Source of the DNA: 4572-123 sp002084545
Lineage (GTDB): Bacteria; Desulfobacterota; Desulfobacteria; Desulfobacterales; 4572-123
Direction of reading: 5' to 3'
NCBI GenBank assembly: GCA_029939715.1
Contig: JAOZSJ010000098.1
Coordinates: forward strand, 1-13,615
DNA: 13,615 nucleotides
The position numbers were made by a program, and so were the translations under genes. Under the pieces are notes generated by a model. That model had not been told where the DNA came from. It did no database searches and worked only from the letters and a program-made list of their open reading frames with translations. Below are positions 6,350 through 12,296 of this stretch, in pieces (the first letter of the stretch is position 1; each line of letters starts with the position of its first letter).

Positions 6350-7405
6350 CTATTCTGATTCCCGCTTTTCGGTTTCTGATCTCCGGCCTGTGATCTCAGA
6401 CTTCAGATCCCCGGCTTCCGATCTCGAATATTCGATTTCCAATCTCCGCCCTCGGTTCGGCTCCAGCAGTGCCTTGATATCCTCCATCTGCTGCTTAACG
6501 CCTGAATATCCCTCTTCAATGGCATGTTCGACATTATCAAAATCCATCATTTTCAGTTCTCCCAGGCGCGGTTGTATTAATATGTCCGGCGGCTCCACCG
6601 CAAGGTTGATGCGGGTGATCCGTTCCTGCATGATGCCGATGGATGTGGTTACAGTCTCCATGATATCGGGTACGGATGACTCTTGTCGGAGCAGTTCATT
6701 GATTTTCTTTTTAAGGCTTGCGCCTGCGTTTTCATAATAATCAGTCAGTTTCTGTACCAGTTCATTTTTATATTCATGACGGTTGCCTGCCTTTTTGTCG
6801 GTGCCGGGTATTTTTTTTTGAATTTTTTTTCTGTCCTTGCGCGAGATAAGGCCGCTGTTAAGGTCCACAGCTATAACCACATCTGCCCCCATTGCCCTGG
6901 CAATACCTACCGGCACCGGATCTACCAGACCGCCGTCTACAAGCCATCGGCCCTTGACGTTCGTCGGTGCAAAGAGGCCCGGCATGGACATGGTTGCCCG
7001 GAGGGCATGCAATAGATTTCCGGATCTTAACACGACTTTGTCACCGCTCTCCAGATCCGTGGCAACCATTAACAAAGGGATGTTCAGTTGGGAAAAATCA
7101 TTGACGTCGGTATGCATGGAAAAGAGTTCTTTTACTTTTTTGGTCGCGTTTAAGAAACCGGATCGAGGGAAGACCACATCAAAATAGGAAAAGACTTTTT
7201 TGCCATCCATCCGAAGAACAAAATTCTTTAAACTTTTGAGACTTCCGCTGGCATAGATAGCGCCGATATAGGAGCCCACGCTGCATCCTGCAATGTAATT
7301 GATGGGGATATTTTCTTCTTCCAGGGCTTCAATGGCCCCGATATGAGCCCAGCCGCGTGATGATCCGCTGCCCAGGGCAAGGCCGACACTTTTTACGGGA
7401 GACAT
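6350..7405 (-). CDS. Patatin-like phospholipase (RssA type)
   Basis: This is a 351-residue predicted serine lipid acyl hydrolase of the bacterial patatin/RssA group. The oxyanion-hole glycine-rich loop GSGSSRGWAHIG is at residues 12-23. The nucleophile motif GCSVG places the catalytic serine at S42. The DGG motif (LVDGGLVDPVPV) gives the second dyad residue at D157. All catalytic elements are intact. There is no signal peptide, so it should act in the cytoplasm or at the inner membrane face. Residues past about 200 form a charged, likely helical extension. The last ~25 residues (EYSRSEAGDLKSEITGRRSE...) are encoded by degenerate 14-bp tandem repeats and are probably not part of the functional fold. 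The start has GGAGG 5 nt upstream (7411-7415). The physiological substrate is unknown. It is followed by ywbE in the same direction. Confidence 0.9.
   Translation of the reverse strand: MSPVKSVGLALGSGSSRGWAHIGAIEALEEENIPINYIAGCSVGSYIGAIYASGSLKSLKNFVLRMDGKKVFSYFDVVFPRSGFLNATKKVKELFSMHTDVNDFSQLNIPLLMVATDLESGDKVVLRSGNLLHALRATMSMPGLFAPTNVKGRWLVDGGLVDPVPVGIARAMGADVVIAVDLNSGLISRKDRKKIQKKIPGTDKKAGNRHEYKNELVQKLTDYYENAGASLKKKINELLRQESSVPDIMETVTTSIGIMQERITRINLAVEPPDILIQPRLGELKMMDFDNVEHAIEEGYSGVKQQMEDIKALLEPNRGRRLEIEYSRSEAGDLKSEITGRRSETEKRESE
6370..6446 (-). repeat. Degenerate 14-bp tandem repeats in the patatin 3' end
   Basis: Read on the minus strand there are four contiguous 14-nt units: GAGATCGGAAGCCG (6412-6425), GGGATCTGAAGTCT (6398-6411), GAGATCACAGGCCG (6384-6397) and GAGATCAGAAACCG (6370-6383). 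A fifth unit, GAGATTGGAAATCG, lies at 6433-6446 after a 7-nt break, and a more decayed one overlaps the stop codon. The unit length is not a multiple of three, so successive copies are read in different frames. A single related unit (CTTCCGATCTTT) occurs at about 10506-10517. Confidence 0.8.
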
Positions 7406-7746
7406 GGCTTCCTCCTGCGGTATTTTAAGGCCCAGAGGTGGATACCGTATTACATAATTTCAATCCGGATAAACCGATTAAAATTGAATGTTGAAAAGTG
7501 AGAATTGAAAACTTGTGGTATCGCTCCGCTCTGTCTTTTTATTTTATAGCATTGATAGAAAACGTTGTACTTACACTTTTTCTTTTTATACCTGTCCGGA
7601 GGTCGATTGTCAAAACATGGATTTTTAATCGGGAATATAACACAAGTTTCTTCCACTTGACAAATTGACTCTGTTGGATTAGCTCTGCAAAAGCTTTTGG
7701 AAATAATTTTGCAAATTGAATATATTACAGAGATTTTAGGTGAAAA
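7406..7746. other. Divergent spacer between the patatin and MFS genes
   Basis: This 341-nt spacer should carry the promoters of both divergent genes. TTGACA at 7657-7662 is a perfect -35 hexamer on the plus strand, but the hexamer 17 nt later (TAGCTC) is a poor -10, so a promoter is only possible. One copy of a dispersed repeat lies at 7491-7527. A 121-codon minus-strand frame across this region (7450-7815) is rejected: its first part is antisense to the MFS gene and its composition is not protein-like. Confidence 0.5.
7497..7527 (+). repeat. Dispersed spacer repeat, copy 1
   Basis: This 31-nt stretch, starting AGTGAGAATTGAAAAC and ending GGTATCGCTCC, recurs at 10176-10206 with a single mismatch (30 of 31 identical). 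Its left side, TTGAAAAGTGAGAATTG (7491-7507), also recurs exactly and inverted at 10374-10390. Confidence 0.85.
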
Positions 7747-8961
7747 ATGATTGCACTGTTCAAGGCAGGGCCGGGTCGTCGCGGCAAAGTGCTTGCCTGC
7801 GGGTGCGCATTTCATTTTTTTTGTGATGGAATCGCCGATGGGTTGTTTGTTTTTTTACCCCTGTGGCAAATTGCCTTTGGCCTCAGCCTGACCCAGGTCG
7901 GACTTTTTATCACATGCTTTGAGGGGGCCATGGCTTTTTTCCAGGTCCCGGCCGGGTTTCTGTCCGAACGCCTTGGAGAACGATTTCTCCTGATCACAGG
8001 AACGATTGTAACAGCAGTCAGTTTTATGGCCATTGGTCTGGCTGCCGGATTTTACTCTTTGCTGGCTCTCCTTTTAATCAGCGGATTCGCCGCGGGCGTA
8101 CATCATCCCCTCTCTTCTTCAATTGTTTCCCAGGCATATCAAAAAGGCGGGCGGCGGGCGGCTTTAGGTACATTTAACTTTTCAGGAGATGTGGGAAAAT
8201 TTACGTTTCCTGCGCTGGCGGCCCTGGCGTTGACCGTGATGGACTGGCGCATGGTTGGAGTAATTTTCGGCCTTATCGGTATGCTGGTGATATTTATTGC
8301 CGGATCCGCCCTGCGGAAATTACATAGCGGAGATCCGCCGGATAAAATCAAGGCCCGTAAAGAAAATGCCTCGGTAAAAGGCTGGGGTATCGAAGATAGA
8401 ATAGGATTTTCCCTGCTTTCGGCCATGGGCTTACTGGATACGGCCGTTCGGACCGGTCTGTTTACGCTGCTGCCGTTTTTTCTGATTTCAAAGGGAATGC
8501 CGGTGGAATCGACCGGTTTTGCACTCTCCCTTGCCTTTATCGGCGGAGCCACCGGAAAATTTGGCTGCGGGCTTATTGCCGAACGGCTGGGAATCATTCC
8601 CACGGTCCTTATTACCGAAGGGATTACGGCCGGGGGTGTTTTTTTACTGCTGTGCCTGCCGCTGCAAGGGATTTTTATCTTTCTGCCGATTCTGGGCGCG
8701 GCCCTTAACGGCACATCTTCCGTATTTTATGGAACGGTGGCTGATTTTGTCGCCCCCCAGCGGCTGGGGCGTGTATTTGGCCTTTTTTATACGTTCGTGA
8801 TTGCCGGCGGCGCCATGGCGCCGATGATTTTCGGCAATATCAGCGACCGGTTTGACATCCGGTTTACGATTATGGTCATTGGCGCCACGGCCCTGCTTAC
8901 CCTGCCGCTGGCGGTCTCTCTCCGTAAATCCGTGAAGCGCTCGGTCGGCAGTCCAAAATAA
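7747..8961 (+). CDS. Major facilitator superfamily transporter
   Basis: This is a 404-residue inner-membrane secondary transporter with about 12 hydrophobic segments in two halves, split by the charged loop at roughly residues 190-218 (RKLHSGDPPDKIKARKENAS). The MFS motif A appears after segment 2 as GFLSERLGERF (70-80), with a weaker echo, GLIAERLG (275-282), in the second half. The HFFCDGIADG and AGVHHPLSSS stretches and the general layout resemble the fosmidomycin-resistance (Fsr)-like branch, but I cannot assign a substrate. The start at 7747 has AGGTGA just upstream (7738-7743), a moderate ribosome binding site. It is a lone plus-strand gene, convergent with the DUF819 gene only 19 nt away, and no terminator hairpin is visible between them. 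Confidence 0.88.
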   Translation: MIALFKAGPGRRGKVLACGCAFHFFCDGIADGLFVFLPLWQIAFGLSLTQVGLFITCFEGAMAFFQVPAGFLSERLGERFLLITGTIVTAVSFMAIGLAAGFYSLLALLLISGFAAGVHHPLSSSIVSQAYQKGGRRAALGTFNFSGDVGKFTFPALAALALTVMDWRMVGVIFGLIGMLVIFIAGSALRKLHSGDPPDKIKARKENASVKGWGIEDRIGFSLLSAMGLLDTAVRTGLFTLLPFFLISKGMPVESTGFALSLAFIGGATGKFGCGLIAERLGIIPTVLITEGITAGGVFLLLCLPLQGIFIFLPILGAALNGTSSVFYGTVADFVAPQRLGRVFGLFYTFVIAGGAMAPMIFGNISDRFDIRFTIMVIGATALLTLPLAVSLRKSVKRSVGSPK

Positions 8962-8980
8962 TTGTAACAGTTTGGTTTTA

Positions 8981-10123
8981 CTACCCCATTGTCCGAAACA
9001 GATAAGCGCAAAATACGCCCAGGTAGTTGCCTACGGCATAACCGATGATACCGGTTGTCAGACCTGATACTACAATTTCCCTGTTTTTCAAGGCTCCCGC
9101 GACAATAGGTACAAAGGGCGGAGAACAGATGGCTGCCACCGAGGTGATCAGAACCGTGTCGGCGTCCACTTTGAACACAATGGAAAGCAGAAGATGAAGG
9201 GTCATGGTGCCGAACACCATGAAGACCACCCAGAGCAGCAGAACCGGTGCGGTGTCGAGCAGCAGGCTCAGTTCCGCCATGGAGGCTACGGCCAGACAGA
9301 AAATCAGTATGAAATACTGGCCGAGCTGAAATGTCATGGGGATTTTCCGGATACGCTCGATCGTGGAGGCGGCGATGCCAAGGGTAGTGATTGTCAGGAT
9401 GGCAGCGGCCATGGACAGGTTTTTTGGCAGCACAAGGGTGAGCCCGCCGCCGATGGCGAAAATCAGTATCGAGAGTCCCAGTGCCTTGCACAGGCCGATG
9501 ACCACCGGTTTTTGAAAAATTCCGGCATAGCAGTTGATATCTTCCCCGGGGTCGGAACCGGTACGGCTGTTCATGGGGGAAAATGCCGGCAGGAAAAAAA
9601 GAAAAATTTTCTGGGCAATAGTGATGGCAAAGAGAATAAAGAGGGCACTTACGGCAACATCGGCAGTGTGCACTGCCAGGTAAGTGTTCGGGCTAACCGA
9701 GAGGGCGGTTTTTATGGCGGCCAGGTTTGGCGTGCCGCCGGTGTAGACGCCGATCATCAGCCCGGAGACCTTCCATGCATCGTCAATTTTGTCGCTGAAC
9801 ATCATGTTTCCCGCCCAGGCCATAAAAATAACGGCCACTATGATAAGACCCAGCGAGATAACGGTCTTGCCGGCAAGACGCAGCCATTGCCTGATATGCA
9901 GCGAAAAGAGGAGCAGCGGCAGCGCAATGGGGATGGTCACGGTTGTCATGGTATCCAGGACTTTGAAGCTGTCTTCCGGCAGAATGTTGATATTGCCGAT
10001 AAGGATGCCTCCGATGTAGCAGATAATCACGGCACCGATTTTGTCCACAGCCGGGTAGCGCTGACAAAGATATATGACCAGCACCGGAAACAGGACGTAA
10101 AATGCAACCATCAAAAATATCAT
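8981..10123 (-). CDS. DUF819 family (YjcL-like) membrane protein
   Basis: This is a 380-residue polytopic inner-membrane protein with about ten or more hydrophobic segments. The features that place it in DUF819 are the first-third block GAVIICYIGGILIGN (residues 30-44), IPIALPLLLFSLHIRQWLRL (64-83), and the glycine-rich GLMIGVYTGGTPNLAAIKTAL (121-141). A second glycine-rich region, ICSPPFVPIVAGAL with GIIGYAVGNYLG, lies near the C-terminus. The repeated half structure suggests a transporter, but substrate and direction are unknown for this family as far as I know. The start is supported by AAGGAG (10129-10134), 5 nt before the ATG. It reads in the same direction as the PLP enzyme gene but is 397 nt from it with repeats between, so co-transcription is doubtful. 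Confidence 0.87.
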   Translation of the reverse strand: MIFLMVAFYVLFPVLVIYLCQRYPAVDKIGAVIICYIGGILIGNINILPEDSFKVLDTMTTVTIPIALPLLLFSLHIRQWLRLAGKTVISLGLIIVAVIFMAWAGNMMFSDKIDDAWKVSGLMIGVYTGGTPNLAAIKTALSVSPNTYLAVHTADVAVSALFILFAITIAQKIFLFFLPAFSPMNSRTGSDPGEDINCYAGIFQKPVVIGLCKALGLSILIFAIGGGLTLVLPKNLSMAAAILTITTLGIAASTIERIRKIPMTFQLGQYFILIFCLAVASMAELSLLLDTAPVLLLWVVFMVFGTMTLHLLLSIVFKVDADTVLITSVAAICSPPFVPIVAGALKNREIVVSGLTTGIIGYAVGNYLGVFCAYLFRTMG

Positions 10124-10175
10124 AAGGGCTCCTTATTTGTTTTCCTGACCTGCTAAAGCAAGAATTAAACTGAAT

Positions 10176-10206
10176 AGTGAGAAGTGAAAACTTGTGGTAT
10201 CGCTCC
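10176..10206 (+). repeat. Dispersed spacer repeat, copy 2
   Basis: This is 31 nt with one mismatch to 7497-7527, in the same orientation. Its first 13 nt (AGTGAGAAGTGAA) are also inverted at 10372-10384 with one mismatch, so the segment 10176-10384 is bounded by short inverted repeats. Confidence 0.85.
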
Positions 10207-10339
10207 TGCCCGCCATCGCTCTCGCTCAGGCCATTCTATTTTAATAAGCAGGCTTTATTGTAATCTGCGTCACCTGCCTGTTTTGTGAAATTGTTAATTC
10301 TGTTTATGCGCAACAGATTAACTCGGTGGTGAATCGTAG

Positions 10340-10356
10340 GGTGGGCTGTGCCCACC
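10340..10356. repeat. GC-rich perfect hairpin in spacer
   Basis: GGTGGGC-TGT-GCCCACC is a perfect 7-bp stem with a 3-nt loop, preceded by CGTAG (10335-10339). I recall very similar GTAGGGTGGGC...GCCCACC palindromes as dispersed extragenic repeats in many bacterial genomes. No T-run follows, so it is not a classical terminator. Confidence 0.7.
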
Positions 10357-10520
10357 AACAGGCAGAATTCCTTCAATTCTCACTTTTCAATTTTCATTTA
10401 TACCGATCATCTCATGATCTATTTTTTCCTGACATAAAAAACAAGAATTTCAGAATTTAGATACAAATTCCTCTATCCTTCCACTCTTACACTTTTCGCC
10501 TTTGCCTTCCGATCTTTGAG

Positions 10521-11987
10521 TTACTTTCCAAATTTTTGTTTCAACTTCACAAATGCCATGGCTGCTTTTGCGGCCCAGTCGGTCTTTTGCTCTCTGGTAT
10601 CTTCAGTGTCTTCGGGAAGTTCACCGCCTGCCAGATCCGGCATTTTTCCGCCGGGGCCGTACATATCCGCCATCATGTTCAGTACCTCTTTGCGGATCAT
10701 ACCCCGCAAAGGCACATTGGCTATCATACCGTACATGGCGGCCGCGCCCTGTGTTGCAAGTTCCGGATGGTTCCGTACATATTCGACAGCCTCGGCCAGG
10801 TCGGTCAGATAGCGAGAGGATGCATCCGAATGCAGAGGTGTGACCATGGCGTGCAGGCATTCGGGCCTTTGCTGGCGGTCGATATGCCAGCCCTTTTTCT
10901 CCATGCAGTCGCCCACGGCATAGATGTTCACATTTTTGTCTATGGAATGAAAGGCAAAAAGGCTCATGGGCGGATCTCCCAGCACTTCCAGACCTTTGAT
11001 ACTGTTGACCCCGTCCATCAGGCACCGGGTGGTTTTCATGATGACCCGGGCATTTTCAAGATAGCCTTCCTGTCCCATGGCCTGCATGGCGGCCCAGGCC
11101 GCTGCAATGCTTCCGCCGGGCCGGGTGCCGAGGATCGCCGGTGATGCAAAAATACCGCCGGGCCAGTTTTCATAAACAAATATCTGGTGTTTCAGATAAT
11201 CGATATTGCGATATAAAATGGTTGATGCGCCTTTGGCCGCATAACCGTATTTGTGGGTATCGGCGGATATGGACGTAACGCCCGGTATCCGGAAATCAAA
11301 CAAAGGGACCTCGTATCCGAGCTGTTCGACAAAGGGCAGGAGATAACCCCCCACGCAGGCGTCCACGTGGAGGGGGATATTTTTTTCCCGGGCAAGCTGT
11401 CCAAGATCTTCGATGGGGTCGATCATGCCGTGGGGGTACTGTGGTGCGGAGCCGAGGATCATGATGGTGCGGCGGTTGATCTTTTTTCTGACGGCATTCA
11501 CATTGACGCGGAAATTTTTGTCCAACGGCGCATGGACCGCCTTGACGCCAAAGTATTTTGCGCCTTTTTCCCATGCCACATGGGCTGATTCAGGGAGGAT
11601 CATTTCCGGCTTTCCGACAGACAGCCGTTTGTTTTTTGCAATGTCACGGTAGGTTTTGACCGCAAGAAGACAGCTTTCCGTGCCTCCGGCCGTCATGGTG
11701 CCGCAGACGTTTTCATCACCGTGGAGCAGCGTGGCGGTCATGCGGATGACCTCGGACTCAAAGCGCTTCAGGCTTTTAAAAGCCATGGGGTTTAAGCCGT
11801 TAGCAGAAAAAAACATGCCGTGAGCATCTTTTAGAAACTGTGTATATTCCTCTCCCAGGTAGTAAACAAGACTCCAGGTCCTGCCGTTTTTATAATCAGG
11901 GTCAGCCTGGCCGAAAGAGCGCATGGCATCAAGGACTTCTTCACGGGGCCGGCTTTTTTCCGGAATGCTCATCGGGCTTGAATCCAT
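10521..11987 (-). CDS. PLP-dependent decarboxylase/lyase, sphingosine-1-phosphate lyase-like
   Basis: This is a group II pyridoxal-phosphate enzyme (488 residues). Residue numbers below count from the GTG at 11999; subtract 4 for the chosen ATG. Cofactor features are MTAGGTESCLLAVKTYRD (102-119), the stacking histidine H140 (PESAHVAWEK), the pyridine-nitrogen aspartate D213 (HVDACVGGYLLPF), and the Schiff-base lysine K250 in SISADTHKYGYAAKGAST. The THKYGYA-KG signature is closest to sphingosine-1-phosphate lyases, but glutamate and tyrosine decarboxylase relatives share the fold, so the substrate is open. The usual N-terminal membrane anchor of eukaryotic S1P lyase is absent. Start choice: GTG at 11999 abuts the GGAGG, leaving no spacing, whereas ATG at 11987 has it 11 nt upstream (9 nt if the full GGAGGTG pairs). 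It is divergent from rmuC. Confidence 0.85.
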   Translation of the reverse strand: MDSSPMSIPEKSRPREEVLDAMRSFGQADPDYKNGRTWSLVYYLGEEYTQFLKDAHGMFFSANGLNPMAFKSLKRFESEVIRMTATLLHGDENVCGTMTAGGTESCLLAVKTYRDIAKNKRLSVGKPEMILPESAHVAWEKGAKYFGVKAVHAPLDKNFRVNVNAVRKKINRRTIMILGSAPQYPHGMIDPIEDLGQLAREKNIPLHVDACVGGYLLPFVEQLGYEVPLFDFRIPGVTSISADTHKYGYAAKGASTILYRNIDYLKHQIFVYENWPGGIFASPAILGTRPGGSIAAAWAAMQAMGQEGYLENARVIMKTTRCLMDGVNSIKGLEVLGDPPMSLFAFHSIDKNVNIYAVGDCMEKKGWHIDRQQRPECLHAMVTPLHSDASSRYLTDLAEAVEYVRNHPELATQGAAAMYGMIANVPLRGMIRKEVLNMMADMYGPGGKMPDLAGGELPEDTEDTREQKTDWAAKAAMAFVKLKQKFGK

Positions 11988-11996
11988 CTTGGCTTG

Positions 11997-12003
11997 CACC
12001 TCC
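11997..12003 (-). promoter_or_regulatory. Ribosome binding site deciding the PLP-enzyme start
   Basis: On the minus strand GGAGGTG lies 9 nt before the ATG at 11987. A longer frame could begin at the GTG inside this same motif, but that would leave no spacing between the Shine-Dalgarno sequence and the start, so the ATG is preferred. Confidence 0.65.
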
Positions 12004-12080
12004 GGTCATTTTTTTTCGGGTTGCAGGATTAGAAAGTCCCTTGGATCTGAAGGGCAAGGGGCTTTGGCTGCCGGTTTGAG

Positions 12081-12097
12081 AATATTGTATCAATATT
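12081..12097. promoter_or_regulatory. Operator-like palindrome
   Basis: AATATTG-TAT-CAATATT is a perfect dyad with 7-bp arms and a 3-nt centre, about 94 nt upstream of the PLP-enzyme start and 200 nt upstream of rmuC. Its size fits a dimeric helix-turn-helix regulator, but AT-rich palindromes also arise by chance and no regulator gene is adjacent. Confidence 0.35.
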
Positions 12098-12281
12098 TAA
12101 TTCTAAATCAGACGAGATCATAAGTTGATGATTTACTAACATAAATACTTCCTGGAAGCAATAGCGGAGCCGGCATGAAGTTTTATTAAATCTGCTGCCG
12201 TTTTTCCATTTCTCTCTTCCATTCATTATTAGCTCTTGTCCTGTCTGATTCTATTATATACCATTGTGCATTATTTTTCTC

Positions 12282-12289
12282 AAAAGGAG
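12282..12289 (+). promoter_or_regulatory. Ribosome binding site of rmuC
   Basis: AAAAGGAG is followed after 7 nt by GTG at 12297. The next in-frame ATG is 44 codons later and would remove the membrane anchor, so the GTG is the start. Confidence 0.8.
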
Positions 12290-12296
12290 TTTTATC

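Larger units (their letters stand above)
10124..10520. other. Repeat-rich spacer between the DUF819 and PLP-enzyme genes
   Basis: This 397-nt spacer holds dispersed repeat copy 2 (10176-10206), a GC-rich hairpin (10340-10356), an inverted repeat arm (10372-10390), a small hairpin GATCAT-CTC-ATGATC (10405-10419) followed by a T-run, and one stray 14-bp-type unit near 10506-10517. No plausible gene is seen on either strand. The cluster of short repeats suggests a landing site for non-autonomous elements or remnants of them. Confidence 0.6.
12000..12296. other. Divergent spacer between the PLP-enzyme and rmuC genes
   Basis: This 297-nt, mostly AT-rich spacer holds a perfect palindrome at 12081-12097 and, near rmuC, a TTGTCC (12236) and TATATA (12255) pair whose 13-nt spacing is too short for a normal sigma-70 promoter. 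Short frames on both strands here lack ribosome binding sites and recognisable sequence. Promoters for both genes should lie here but I cannot fix them. Confidence 0.5.

Noticed and set aside
6412..6425. CTTCCGATCT, identical to the end of a common sequencing adapter, raising the idea of adapter contamination.
   Set aside because: It is one unit of a local 14-bp degenerate repeat, lies inside an open gene, and the flanks do not continue into adapter sequence.
7657..7685. TTGACA with TAGCTC 17 nt later as an MFS promoter.
   Set aside because: The -35 is perfect but the -10 matches only two bases, so I do not list it as a promoter.
7450..7815. 121-codon minus-strand frame in the patatin-MFS spacer.
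   Set aside because: It overlaps the MFS start in antisense, has no ribosome binding site that I can see, and its composition (many Cys, Lys, Phe, Asn) reflects AT-rich non-coding DNA with a repeat copy.
9194..10156. 320-codon plus-strand frame opposite the DUF819 gene.
   Set aside because: It is hydrophilic, rich in Gly/His/Gln, and is the complement of a hydrophobic membrane protein. It has no domain, and the DUF819 frame has a good ribosome binding site and family motifs.
10453..10470. GAATTT-AGATAC-AAATTC as a terminator for the PLP-enzyme gene.
   Set aside because: The 6-bp AT-rich stem is too weak, and the A-run (T-run on the minus strand) is not directly next to it.
12236..12260. TTGTCC and TATATA as an rmuC promoter.
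   Set aside because: The 13-nt spacing is too short for a sigma-70 promoter.
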